From AC-49 sp963766605 (GTDB taxonomy: Bacteria; Actinomycetota; Thermoleophilia; Solirubrobacterales; Solirubrobacteraceae): DNA of 64,000 nt. Made by a program: the position numbers and the translations under genes. The notes under the pieces were generated by a model. It searched no databases and was not told where the DNA came from. It saw only the letters and a list, made by a program, of their open reading frames with translations. The stretch lies in the NCBI GenBank assembly GCA_963766605.1, contig CAVYAT010000004.1:83836-147835 (forward strand), in the 5' to 3' direction. Below are positions 1-10,220 of the stretch, piece after piece (position 1 is the stretch's first letter; the number at the start of each line of letters is the position of its first letter).

Positions 1-970
1 CCGAGTTCGGCGAGTCCCAGACCTCGAGCTTCATCTCCATGGCCAGCGGCACGCCGCCGAACGCCTCGCCCTCGAGGCGGATGTGGGCCCACTTGCGGTC
101 GGTCAGCCACGGCACGTAATCCGACGGGCCGATGTAGACGTCGTCGTCGGGCAGCGTGTGGCCCATGATCGATGTGACCGCGTTGGTCTTGGAGATCTTC
201 TTGGACTCCAGGCGCTCGCGCTCGAGCATGTTGTAGAAGTCCATGTTGCCGCCGACGTTGAGCTGCGACGTGCGCACCATCTTCACGCCGCGCTCGTGCA
301 TCAGGCGCGCCAGCGAGCGGTGGACGATCGTCGCGCCGACCTGCGACTTGATGTCGTCGCCGACGATCGGCAGGTTGGCCTTCTTGAAGCGGTTGTTCCA
401 GTACGGCTCGCGGGCGATGAACACCGGGATGCAGTTCACGAAGCCGCAGCCGGCCTCGAGGATCTGCTCGACGTACCACTTGGTCGCGTCCTCGGAGCCC
501 ACCGGCAGGTAGGAGACGACGACGTCGGTGTGTGTCTCCTTGAGGATCGAGACGATGTCGGCGGTCTCGCCGGGCGCCTTGGTGATCTTCTGCTTGAGGT
601 ACTTGCCGAGACCGTCGTGGGTCATCCCCCGGTAGACCGGGACGCCGAGCTTCCTGGGCACCTTGTTGGTGAACTTGATCGTGTTGTTGGGCTTGGCCCA
701 GATCGCCTGGCCGAGGTCCTTGCCGACCTTCAGCGTGTTGATGTCGAACGCGCACGTGAACTCGATGTCGGAGACGTGGTAGCCCCCGAGATCGGTGTGC
801 ATCAGGCCGGGGACGGGCTCACTGCCAGAAGCATCGGCGTAGTGGTGGACGCCCTGCACGAACGAGTTGGCGCAGTTGCCCACCCCGATGATCGCGACGC
901 GGACCTTGTCGGACTGGTACCGGGCCTTGCCGTTGGACGACGCCCGTCCGTTGCCATTGGTCGTGCTCAC
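1..970 (-). CDS. ino1: Inositol-3-phosphate synthase, 3' end beyond window
   Basis: Converts glucose 6-phosphate to 1L-myo-inositol 1-phosphate with NAD, the entry step to inositol lipids. The frame starts at a GTG (970) behind a GGGAAGAG ribosome site and runs off the left edge after about 323 codons; actinobacterial homologues are near 360. Visible are the dinucleotide-binding start (VAIIGVGNCANS, about residue 24), the long conserved SYLPVGSEDATKWYV stretch and the core GDDIKSQVGATIVHR and LNVGGNMDFYNML segments typical of the family. It is the last gene of a leftward run with a CDP-alcohol phosphatidyltransferase and a PAP2-type protein, which points to inositol phospholipid synthesis. 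Confidence 0.95.
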   Translation of the reverse strand, partial: MSTTNGNGRASSNGKARYQSDKVRVAIIGVGNCANSFVQGVHHYADASGSEPVPGLMHTDLGGYHVSDIEFTCAFDINTLKVGKDLGQAIWAKPNNTIKFTNKVPRKLGVPVYRGMTHDGLGKYLKQKITKAPGETADIVSILKETHTDVVVSYLPVGSEDATKWYVEQILEAGCGFVNCIPVFIAREPYWNNRFKKANLPIVGDDIKSQVGATIVHRSLARLMHERGVKMVRTSQLNVGGNMDFYNMLERERLESKKISKTNAVTSIMGHTLPDDDVYIGPSDYVPWLTDRKWAHIRLEGEAFGGVPLAMEMKLEVWDSPNS

Positions 971-1042
971 AAACTCTTCCCTCTTTGGATTACAGGGCCA
1001 GGTACACGATCGTTGTCGCGCAGTTACAGACCGACGGTCAAT

Positions 1043-1645
1043 TCACGCCGTGGCTGACGTGATCAGCGCCTTGCGCACGTGGAAGATGCGCTGAAAGACG
1101 GTGATCGTCGCCAGGCCCGCGAGCACATAGACGGCCGGGGCCAGCAGCTGGAAGTCTCCCAGACCAGCGCCGCGCGCGAACAACAACCCGATCGAGAGGA
1201 TCACCACGCGGACCGCGCGGTTGGCGATCCCGACCTTGCACTCGACTCCCAGCGCCTCGGCTCGCGCCCTCGTGTAGCTCACCATCACCGACGCCAGGAC
1301 GGCGATGACGACCGCGAACACGGCCGCCTGCATCCCGCGCGAGGCGAAGTACACGGCAATCGCGGCGAGCACGACGCCCTCCTCGGCGCGGTCGAGCGTC
1401 GAGTCCAGAAACGCGCCGAACGGCGTGCCCTTGCCCGACATCCGCGAATAGCGGCCGTCGAGCGTGTCGCAGACCGAGCCGACGATGAACGCGATCCCGC
1501 CGAGCACGAAGTACGTCTGCCAGACGAGCACGGCGGCGACGACGTTCAGCGCGAAGCCGGTCAGCGAGATCGCGTTGGGGGTCAGCCGCGAATCGATCAG
1601 GCGGTTGCGCACCAGATCGCGCCGCTCGACAGCGGTCAGGGGCAT
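1043..1645 (-). CDS. CDP-alcohol phosphatidyltransferase, possible inositol-phosphate-using enzyme
   Basis: 200-residue membrane enzyme of the CDP-alcohol phosphotransferase family, which joins a CDP-activated lipid to an alcohol or sugar phosphate. The family signature is present near residues 59-86: DTLDGRYSR, then GAFLDSTLD, i.e. DxxDGxxSR with Ser where Ala is usual, followed by GxxxDxxxD. Several hydrophobic segments flank it. The ATG at 1645 has a strong AGGAGG that overlaps the stop of the upstream PAP2-type gene, so the two are coupled. Next to inositol-phosphate synthase, phosphatidylinositol-phosphate synthesis is the likely role (inference); phosphatidylglycerophosphate synthase is the alternative. 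Confidence 0.88.
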   Translation of the reverse strand: MPLTAVERRDLVRNRLIDSRLTPNAISLTGFALNVVAAVLVWQTYFVLGGIAFIVGSVCDTLDGRYSRMSGKGTPFGAFLDSTLDRAEEGVVLAAIAVYFASRGMQAAVFAVVIAVLASVMVSYTRARAEALGVECKVGIANRAVRVVILSIGLLFARGAGLGDFQLLAPAVYVLAGLATITVFQRIFHVRKALITSATA

Positions 1646-1660
1646 GGGGCGATCGGCCTC

Positions 1661-2440
1661 CTACGCCGTGACGCCGGCGTTGACGGGGTGAAACGACCAG
1701 GCCGCAGGGCGCCGCTGGGCCAGCAGGTGTGCCGCATAGGCTGCGATGCCGGCGACGATAGCGCCGAAGAACGCGTCGGACAGGAAGTGGTTGGCGGTCG
1801 AGACGATCACGAACGTGATGAGCAGCGGATACAGCGCCCAGAACACGCGCACCGGCCGGTGCTTGCAGACGCGGGCCAGCGTCCAGCCGATCATCAGCGA
1901 GAACGCGACGTGCATCGACGGCACCGCGGCGTACGGGTTGAACAGGTCGTTCACCGGTGCCTTGTGGCTGACCCCGAGGTAGTTGGAGGCCGAGTCGATG
2001 AAGCCCCACTCCGGGAACAGCCGCGGCGGCGCGGCCGGGAACGTGATGTACCCGATCAGGGCCAGCGCCATCGCGACCATCATCATGTTGCGCACGAAGT
2101 AGAACTGGCGGTTGTGGGCGAGGTAGATGAAGATCAGCGCCCCGACCGTGACCGACGTCTGGGCGTTGAGGTAGATCCATGACGCGCTGTCGATGATCGC
2201 CGGCTTGGTCTGCGCCCACGCCTGGACCGACGGCTCGACGAAGATGTGCAGCGAGCGCTCGAGGTAGATCAGGTCGCGGCCGTGCTGGAAGGCGACCGTC
2301 GCGCCGCGGGCGTTGTCGGTCATCCCGCGCACGAAGCTGTAGGCCTGATAGGCCAGGGCGAAAAGGAGCACCTGCCGCGCCACGTCCCAGACTCCGTGGG
2401 GGAACAGACGCGCCTGGACACTGGAAACACGAGCGCGCAT
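1661..2440 (-). CDS. PAP2-superfamily membrane protein, AUR1/IPT1-like
   Basis: 259 residues with about six membrane segments. The conserved PAP2 motifs are PSMHVAFSLMIGW (about 173-185) and STANHFLSDAFFG (about 214-226), which supply the paired histidines and the aspartate of the phosphotransfer site. The FPAAPPRLFP segment before them is typical of the subgroup related to inositol-phosphorylceramide synthases. Such proteins act as lipid phosphatases or move a phospho-alcohol between lipids. It is followed by the CDP-alcohol transferase and ino1, so an inositol-phosphate lipid substrate is a reasonable inference. The ATG at 2440 has only a weak ribosome site. Confidence 0.85.
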   Translation of the reverse strand: MRARVSSVQARLFPHGVWDVARQVLLFALAYQAYSFVRGMTDNARGATVAFQHGRDLIYLERSLHIFVEPSVQAWAQTKPAIIDSASWIYLNAQTSVTVGALIFIYLAHNRQFYFVRNMMMVAMALALIGYITFPAAPPRLFPEWGFIDSASNYLGVSHKAPVNDLFNPYAAVPSMHVAFSLMIGWTLARVCKHRPVRVFWALYPLLITFVIVSTANHFLSDAFFGAIVAGIAAYAAHLLAQRRPAAWSFHPVNAGVTA

Positions 2441-2471
2441 GGGAAGAATTGGAGATCGTAGCGCGGTGGCG

Positions 2472-4106
2472 TCAGGTGCAGCGTGGGCTCTCGCGCAGGA
2501 TGCGCGATGGGGAGAAGCGGATGGAGACGCGCACGATTCCCGACCCGCGGACCGAGACCGCGGTCTGCCCGCCCGCGGCGCGGGTGACGCAGCCCGCGCC
2601 TCGCGTGATCGCCCAGTACGGGGTGTAGCGCTCGCGTACGAGCACCGTTCCGGCGCGCCGCGCCCGCAACGTGAACGACTCCGTCGACTGGCTGGTCATC
2701 ACGCCGGCGCCCGTCGCCATCGGCCCGGCGTCGCGCACCCGCCACACGCGCCAGTCACGGTCGCTGAACACCGGCTCGAGCCACGGCTGACCGGCGCGCA
2801 GGATCGCTGCCTCGCGGTTGGCCGATGCGTCGAGCACGACGCGGCGCGGCAGCGCGACGTAGCGCACGCCCCAGCGCGACAACCACGCCCGGTAACGCGC
2901 CGGAGTCAGCTCGCCGGAGTAGAAGAGGCGGTTGTCGGCGCGATCGAGCTGGCGTTCCCAGCCGCGCGCCAGCGGGAACCGCGGGGCGACCTCGGCCGCC
3001 TCCCAGTGGTTGGTCGTGAACGGGATCTCGACCCGGAATGGCCCCCGTTGATCGTGCAGGAAACCCAGCAGCGGCTGGTAGTACGCCGCGTGCGTCGACG
3101 GGTCGCCGTACGCGCGCACCGCGTCCTGCACGGGCGCGCTCCACTGCCACCACAGCAGCGGTAGGGCCATCGCGACGAGCAGCATCGTGCGCCGCGGCCA
3201 CAGAGCGCACGCCAGCAGCGGGCCGGCGAACAGCGTGCCCAGGCGCACGACGTTGCCCCCGACCGGGCTCGGGACCACGAACGCGGCGATGCACGCCACG
3301 CCGTACAGCACGACGCCGACCCGCAGTTCGCGCTCCGCGCGCGGCAGCGCGATCAACAGGAACGCGCAGCTGACCATCTCCGGCCAGAACGTCGCGCCGA
3401 CGAACGGCTCGGTTCCGCCCTCGGGGAACAGCGCGACGAGGGCCAGCATCGGCACCGCCACCGCGAGGCCGAGCCACAGCCCGGCGGTCCGTCGCGAGGC
3501 GATCAGCGCAGCCAGCGCGGCGATCCCGAGGAACAACCCGGCGACCGGGCTGGCGAGCGTGGTCAGCGCGGCCAGCCCGGCGGCGAGCGCCACGCGCCGG
3601 TGCGTCAGGGCGAGCAGTGCGGCCAGGCCGAGCGTCACCCCGAGCCCGAACGTGAGGCGTCCGGTGATCAGGTTCATCGCCGTGGCGGCGGCGAACCACA
3701 GCGCGCCGACCCGCGCACGGGTGCCGAAGTGCTCGTGGGCCAGGCGCTCGAACAGCGCTGCGCTGCCGACTGCGCACAGCGCGCCGACGACGCGCACACC
3801 GAGCAGCGCCCCCAGCGGCGGGAACAGGACGCTGTAGCCCGGAATGTGGTGGCCGGAGTACCAGGCCGAGTCCCACAGGACGAAGCCGTGGTGGGCGAAC
3901 AGGTCGGCGCGGTAGACCTGGGCCGCGAGATCGGCGCTGGCCGGCTGGACGATGAGGTAGATCGCGGCCAGCAGCGCGGCGAGCAGCCACGCCGGAGCGG
4001 TGCGCAGCCGGCTGAGCTCGGCGGTCGCCGAGCGCGCGCCGGGGCGCGGAAGTCCAAGGCCACGCGGCCACGCGGCCGCCGACGGCGATTCGCCCCGGGC
4101 GGGCAT
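2472..4106 (-). CDS. Polytopic membrane protein, GT-C glycosyltransferase-like
   Basis: 544 residues, with about ten hydrophobic segments between residues 38 and 330 and a soluble C-terminal part of about 200 residues. The segment WDSAWYSGHHIPGYSVLFPP after the first membrane span resembles the extracytoplasmic loop of polyprenyl-sugar-dependent GT-C transferases, but I cannot identify the catalytic acid with certainty. The ATG at 4106 follows AGGAGCC directly after the CAP-domain gene's stop, so it belongs to the same leftward operon. It may glycosylate or extend a lipid made by its neighbours; a transport-like membrane protein is the alternative. Confidence 0.7.
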   Translation of the reverse strand: MPARGESPSAAAWPRGLGLPRPGARSATAELSRLRTAPAWLLAALLAAIYLIVQPASADLAAQVYRADLFAHHGFVLWDSAWYSGHHIPGYSVLFPPLGALLGVRVVGALCAVGSAALFERLAHEHFGTRARVGALWFAAATAMNLITGRLTFGLGVTLGLAALLALTHRRVALAAGLAALTTLASPVAGLFLGIAALAALIASRRTAGLWLGLAVAVPMLALVALFPEGGTEPFVGATFWPEMVSCAFLLIALPRAERELRVGVVLYGVACIAAFVVPSPVGGNVVRLGTLFAGPLLACALWPRRTMLLVAMALPLLWWQWSAPVQDAVRAYGDPSTHAAYYQPLLGFLHDQRGPFRVEIPFTTNHWEAAEVAPRFPLARGWERQLDRADNRLFYSGELTPARYRAWLSRWGVRYVALPRRVVLDASANREAAILRAGQPWLEPVFSDRDWRVWRVRDAGPMATGAGVMTSQSTESFTLRARRAGTVLVRERYTPYWAITRGAGCVTRAAGGQTAVSVRGSGIVRVSIRFSPSRILRESPRCT

Positions 4107-4116
4107 GGGACGGCTC

Positions 4117-4539
4117 CTAGTGCCGGGTTGCGAGGTCGGCGGTCACCACGACGCTCTTACCGTAGCGTCCCAGCTGACCGCTCGCCGCACTGACGCCGAT
4201 GCGCCGGTATGTCGGGTTGAGCAACTCCGCCCGGTGGGGCGGCGAGTTCATCCACATCTTCACGATCGCCCACGCGTTGACCGGGCCGGTGCTCCACGCG
4301 ATCGTCTCGCCGACGCCGCGGAAGCGCGCGTGCCGGTGCACGCGGCCCATGAACGTCGTCCCCTCGCCGTTGTGGGACACGACGCCGGTCGTGAGCATGT
4401 CGCGGTCGTGGATCGCCGCCATCTCGCGCAGGCTCTTGTTCGTGCGCAGCCTGGCGAGGCCGTGCTGCTTGCGCACGGCATTGATGTCGGCCACGATCGC
4501 GGCGGGCGACGGGGGCGGAGGCGTGACGATCAGGGGCAT
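4117..4539 (-). CDS. CAP (SCP-like) domain protein
   Basis: 140 residues that are almost entirely one CAP/SCP domain. The core signatures are INAVRKQHGLARLRTNKSL (about 18-36), the HDRDML and VSHNGEG segments, GETIAW and WMNSPPHRAELLNPTYRRIG, with the usual conserved histidines and glutamate. Family members are normally secreted. Here the start at 4539 (AAGGAG at good spacing) gives MPLIVTPPPPSPAA with no signal peptide, and an upstream extension would run into the hydrolase gene. It is the first clear member of the leftward envelope cluster after the hydrolase. Confidence 0.87.
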   Translation of the reverse strand: MPLIVTPPPPSPAAIVADINAVRKQHGLARLRTNKSLREMAAIHDRDMLTTGVVSHNGEGTTFMGRVHRHARFRGVGETIAWSTGPVNAWAIVKMWMNSPPHRAELLNPTYRRIGVSAASGQLGRYGKSVVVTADLATRH

Positions 4540-4586
4540 TCGAAGGACTCCTTCGACGTCACCCAGGGGCGGGTGCGGCTGGCACC

Positions 4587-5387
4587 CTAACGCACGTAGG
4601 AGACGACGATGTCGATGATCTGTGGCGCATCGAGCCACGGCCAATGGCCGCCGCCCGGGAAATGGGAGATCTCGGAACCACCCCCGAGGGCGTTCGCGTA
4701 GTCCTCGGCAAAGCTCGAACCGATGAACGGATCACGGTCGCCCCAGACGATCAGCGCCGGGCAGGTGATGTCGCTCAGCCCGAGCCCCGCGCGTCCGAGC
4801 GCCTGCGGGTCGGCGTCGCGGTACAGGCGCAGCATCGCCCGCTGGGTGCCGACGTCGAAGTCGGCCATGATCGCGTCGATCAGCTCCTCCGATGGTGGCG
4901 CGCCGTCGGCGCTGCGCAGACCGCGCCGCAGGGTGCCACGCGTCGTCACGCCCATCGCCAGCTCGCCGAGCAGCGGCGTGCGCCACAACCGCGCGGCGCG
5001 GTGCCAGCGGTAGTGCGAGAACAGCGGCACGGGGTTGATCAGCACGAGCTTGCGCACGCGCTCGGGCTCGCGCATCGCCCACAGCAGGCCGGCCGCGCCC
5101 CAGTCGTGGACGACGAGCGTGACCTCGTGCAACTCGAGCATGTCGAGGAACCGTTCGACGAACGCGGCCAGGCCGTGCATCGTGAAGTCGCGGTCGGCGC
5201 GCTTGCCGGAGCGCCCGAAGCCGGGCAGGTCCGGCGCAACGCCGCCGGTCTGCTCGAGGAAACGGATCCAGTCGCGGCTCGACGTCGGCGCGCCGTGGAG
5301 GTAGAGGATGTCGCCGCCGTCGGCCTGTCGCCAGACCACGGGCTGATCGTCGAGCTCCGCCTCGCGGACTGTGATCGCGTCCTCCAT
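4587..5387 (-). CDS. Alpha/beta-fold hydrolase, haloalkane-dehalogenase-like subgroup
   Basis: 266 residues from the ATG at 5387. Features of the fold: LHGAPTSSRDW (oxyanion loop), DLPGFGRSGK, the nucleophile elbow VVHDWGAAG with Asp in the nucleophile position (HDWGAA rather than GxSxG), GDRDPF (second acidic residue) and HFPGGGHWPWLDAP (catalytic His). The Asp nucleophile is characteristic of haloalkane dehalogenases and epoxide hydrolases; the substrate cannot be told from sequence. It is divergent from the endonuclease III gene with only 28 bases between the starts, and 47 bases separate it from the CAP gene. Confidence 0.85.
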   Translation of the reverse strand: MEDAITVREAELDDQPVVWRQADGGDILYLHGAPTSSRDWIRFLEQTGGVAPDLPGFGRSGKRADRDFTMHGLAAFVERFLDMLELHEVTLVVHDWGAAGLLWAMREPERVRKLVLINPVPLFSHYRWHRAARLWRTPLLGELAMGVTTRGTLRRGLRSADGAPPSEELIDAIMADFDVGTQRAMLRLYRDADPQALGRAGLGLSDITCPALIVWGDRDPFIGSSFAEDYANALGGGSEISHFPGGGHWPWLDAPQIIDIVVSYVR

Positions 5388-5415
5388 CGGGGCGCCGGAA
5401 GATAGCGTTGGCGCC
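5388..5415. promoter_or_regulatory. 28-bp divergent start region with leaderless-type -10
   Basis: Only 28 bases separate the ATG of the hydrolase (minus) from the ATG of the endonuclease (plus). TAGCGT at 5403-5408 lies 7 bases before the plus-strand ATG, the spacing of a leaderless start. On the minus strand TATCTT lies about 11 bases before the hydrolase ATG. There is no ribosome site for either gene. Confidence 0.45.
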
Positions 5416-6066
5416 ATGGCCGGCGTCCGCGCCATCCGCTCGCGCCTGGCGCGCGTCTACGGCGTGCCGAACGCGGGACCGCACGGCCATCCCATCGCCG
5501 AGCTCGTGCTGACCGTGCTCAGTCAGTCGACCAACGACCGCAACCGCGACGTCGCCTACCTACGGCTGCGGGAGCGGTTCGCAGACTGGGAGGCAGTGCG
5601 CGACGCCCCGGTCCGGGCCGTCGAAGAGGCGATCCGCCCGGGCGGAATCTCGAAGGTCAAGTCGGCGCGCATCGTCGCGATCCTGCGCGCGATCTCCGAG
5701 TCGGGCGAGCTGTCGCTGGACTGGCTGCCCGACGTCCCGGTCGCCGAGGCCCAGGAGTACCTGTGCTCGCTGCCGGGTGTCGGCCGCAAGACCGCGGCCT
5801 GCGTGCTGCTGTTCGCGTTCGGGCGCCGCGACGTGCCGGTGGACACGCACGTCGGGCGTGTCTGCGCACGGCTGGGGATACTGCCTTCCAGCGGGTCGGC
5901 CGACGCGATCCACGACGCGATGCTCGAGCTCACGCCGCGCGGGGCGGAGCTCGAGTTCCACATCAACGTGCTGCGCCACGGGCGCCGCACCTGCCACGCG
6001 CGTCGGCCCGACTGCGGGCACTGCGTACTGGCCAAGATCTGCCCTTCCGCGAGCACAATAATCTGA
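5416..6066 (+). CDS. nth: Endonuclease III-family DNA glycosylase/AP lyase
   Basis: 216 residues. The helix-hairpin-helix LPGVGRKTAACVLL carries the catalytic lysine, VDTHVGRV supplies the catalytic aspartate, and the C-terminus ends in the four-cysteine iron-sulfur pattern C-x6-C-x2-C-x5-C (CHARRPDCGHCVLAKIC). All catalytic residues are present, so base excision of oxidised pyrimidines followed by strand cleavage is expected. The ATG at 5416 was chosen over upstream codons because it fits the family start and has a -10 hexamer 7 bases before it. The stop lies inside the inverted repeat that precedes dnaK. Confidence 0.92.
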   Translation: MAGVRAIRSRLARVYGVPNAGPHGHPIAELVLTVLSQSTNDRNRDVAYLRLRERFADWEAVRDAPVRAVEEAIRPGGISKVKSARIVAILRAISESGELSLDWLPDVPVAEAQEYLCSLPGVGRKTAACVLLFAFGRRDVPVDTHVGRVCARLGILPSSGSADAIHDAMLELTPRGAELEFHINVLRHGRRTCHARRPDCGHCVLAKICPSASTII

Positions 6067-6083
6067 TACACTCCGACTGAGAT
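6061..6083 (+). promoter_or_regulatory. Inverted repeat before dnaK, candidate HspR operator
   Basis: ATCTGATAC (6061-6069), five bases, then GACTGAGAT (6075-6083). The same design, ATCTTAGTC-N5-GACTTAGAT, stands before clpB at 15092-15114. The arms resemble the HAIR sites bound by HspR (CTTGAGT-N7-ACTCAAG) without matching exactly. TACACT at 6066-6071 is a possible -10 inside the repeat. Confidence 0.6.
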
Positions 6084-6120
6084 TTCTTCAGAAAACGAGT
6101 CGCAGGGAGCATCAATCCAC

Positions 6121-8035
<1,915 letters not shown>

Positions 8036-8038
8036 GCC

Positions 8039-8587
8039 ATGGCTCACGAGCCGCAGTCACCGCCCGTCGACGACGACGAGCTCGAGCAGGAGGAGCCGGT
8101 GCGGGACACCGGCTCCGCCGAGCTCGCCCAGGACGCCGCCGCCGAGGGTCCCGAGCCCGAGCCCGACTGGCACGACATCGCGCTGCGCAAGGCGGCGGAG
8201 CTCGAGAACGTCCGCAAGCAGACCGCCCAGCGCGTTCAGAAGGCCACGCGCGACGGCATGCGCCGGATCGCCGCCGAGCTGCTGCCCGCGCTCGACGACT
8301 TCGAGCGCGCGCTGACGCACGCCGAGGCGCAGGAGGGCGACGAGGAGCACCACCTGACCAAGGGCATCCGCCTCGCCCGCGAGCAGATGCTGGCGGCGCT
8401 TCGGCGGGTCGGCATCGAGACCTACGGCGAGGTCGGCGACCAGTTCGATCCGCATCTGCACGAGGCGGTCGCGCAGATCCCGGCCGGGCCGATGACGGTC
8501 ACCGGGACGATCACCGACGTCTACCAGGCCGGCTACCGGCTCGGCGACGACATCCTGCGCGCGGCCAAGGTGGTCGTCGCCGGCTGA
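8039..8587 (+). CDS. grpE: Nucleotide exchange factor GrpE
   Basis: 182 residues. An acidic, disordered N-terminus (about 1-45) is followed by the long helix with ALRKAAELENVRKQTAQRVQ and the beta-wing domain ending DQFDPHLHEAVAQIP and GYRLGDDILRAAKVVV. These are the standard GrpE signatures. It releases ADP from DnaK. It lies between dnaK and dnaJ with short gaps in the heat-shock operon. Confidence 0.96.
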   Translation: MAHEPQSPPVDDDELEQEEPVRDTGSAELAQDAAAEGPEPEPDWHDIALRKAAELENVRKQTAQRVQKATRDGMRRIAAELLPALDDFERALTHAEAQEGDEEHHLTKGIRLAREQMLAALRRVGIETYGEVGDQFDPHLHEAVAQIPAGPMTVTGTITDVYQAGYRLGDDILRAAKVVVAG

Positions 8588-8597
8588 TGGTGAACTG

Positions 8598-9699
8598 ATG
8601 GCAGCCCCCGACCTGTACAAGGTGCTCGGCGTCGACCGCAAGGCGACGCCCGAGGAGATCAAGAAGGCGTACCGCAAGCTGGCGCGCCAGTACCACCCCG
8701 ATCGCAATCCCGGCGATGAGAAGGCCGAAGAGCGCTTCAAGGAGATCTCGGCGGCCTACGACATCCTCGGCGACGCCGACAAGCGCAAGCAGTACGACCG
8801 CGGCGGCCTGTTCGGCGGCGGCGCGGAGCGGTCCAGCGGGCGGTGGCTTCACCGCCAACTTCGATTTCTCCGATCTGCTGGGCAATCTGTTCGGCGGTAG
8901 CGGCGGGCCGGGCGGCGGCGGACCACAGCGCCCGCGCCCCGAACGTGGCCGCGACATCGACCTCGACGTCTCGGTCAGCTTCGACCAGGCGATGGACGGC
9001 GCTCAGGTGTCCGTGTCGGTGCCGACGAACCAGATGTGCCCGACGTGCCGCGGCACCGGCGCCAAGCCGGGGACGTCGCCGACCGTCTGCCCGAAGTGCC
9101 AGGGCCGTGGGATCGAGTCCCAGGGCCAGGGCCTGTTCTCGATCTCGCAGCCGTGCTCGCGCTGCGGGGGCACCGGCGCCGTGATCGAGGACCCGTGTCC
9201 GACCTGCCAGGGCACGGGCGCGCAGCGAACGGTCAAGAAGTACAAGGTCAAGATCCCCGCCGGCGTGCGCGAGGGCACGAAGGTGCGGTTGGCCGGCAAG
9301 GGCGAGCCGGGACGCAACGGTGGCCCGCCGGGCGATCTGAACGTGATCACGCGCGTATCGCCGTCGCCGATCTTCCGCCGCAAGGGCGACAACCTCGAGG
9401 TCGACGTCCCGCTGACGATCCCCGAGGCGATCCGCGGAGCGGTCGTCGAGGTGCCGACGCTGCACGGGCGCAAGAAGCTACGCGTGCCGCCGGGCACCGG
9501 CCACGGCACCGTCCAGCGCCTGCGCGGCGAGGGGCCGGCGCGGATCGGCGCGGGCAAGGCCGGCCGCGGCGACATCCACTACCGGTTCGTCATCGACGTC
9601 CCGGCGTCGCTGAGCGACGAGCAGTCCGAGGCGCTCGACAAGCTGTCGCAGGTCATGAACGGCAACCCGCGCGAGCGGCTGTTCTCCGAGCAGGCGTGA
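8598..9699 (+). CDS. dnaJ: Co-chaperone DnaJ (Hsp40), one frameshift
   Basis: The J domain begins at ATG 8598 with DLYKVLGVDRKATPEEIKKA and carries YHPDRNPGD (the HPD triad). Around 8825-8845, in the Gly-rich linker, the frame shifts by one base; the next frame continues GPAGGGFTANFDFSDLLGNL. The zinc-finger region then has four CxxCxGxG repeats (CPTCRGTG, CPKCQGRG, CSRCGGTG, CPTCQGTG), followed by the C-terminal substrate domains and a stop at 9697-9699. The corrected length is about 366 residues, normal for type I DnaJ. Its stop overlaps the hspR start (TGATG). Confidence 0.95.
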
Positions 9700-10148
9700 T
9701 GGCCAGGCGCACGACGACGACCCGGATCTCCGTCTCCATGGAGCGCGGCGTCTTCATGATCTCGGTCGCCGCCGAGCTCGCCGACATGCACCAGCAGACG
9801 CTGCGCATGTACGAGGCCAAGGGCCTGATCTCGCCGTCGCGGTCGCCCAAGGGCACGCGCCTGTACTCGCACGCCGACGTCGAGAAGCTGCGCCGCATCC
9901 AGGCGATGACCGACCTCGGGATGAATCTGGCCGGCGTCGTGCGCGTCATGGAGCTCGAGGACCAGCTCGCGGCGGCGACCGCGCGCCTGGAGGATCTCGA
10001 GCGCCGCTCGGCCGAGATGCGCGCCGAGATGGAGCGCGAGGTCGAGGAGGTCCGGCGCTCGTTCAGGGCCGAACTGGTGCACCAGCGCCACTCGACCGAC
10101 ATCCTGCTGGCACGCGACGTCGCGCCGCAGCGCCGCCAGTCCGGCTGA
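9699..10148 (+). CDS. hspR: Heat-shock repressor HspR (MerR family)
   Basis: 149 residues. The MerR-type helix-turn-helix is VAAELADMHQQTLRMYEAKGL with the following wing SPKGTRLYSHADVEKLRRIQ, then a coiled-coil (about 85-125). In actinobacteria HspR with DnaK as co-repressor binds HAIR inverted repeats before dnaK and clpB. The gene is the last of dnaK-grpE-dnaJ-hspR, starts in the TGATG overlap with dnaJ, and would therefore control its own operon. The conserved repeats at 6061-6083 and 15092-15114 are the obvious sites. Confidence 0.95.
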   Translation: MARRTTTTRISVSMERGVFMISVAAELADMHQQTLRMYEAKGLISPSRSPKGTRLYSHADVEKLRRIQAMTDLGMNLAGVVRVMELEDQLAAATARLEDLERRSAEMRAEMEREVEEVRRSFRAELVHQRHSTDILLARDVAPQRRQSG

Positions 10149-10220
10149 ACCTGGCGCGGCGGCGGTCGCCGGCTCGGTGCGTGCAAGGTTGGTGCAAGGT
10201 CAGAACGTCAGAGTGCTGGC

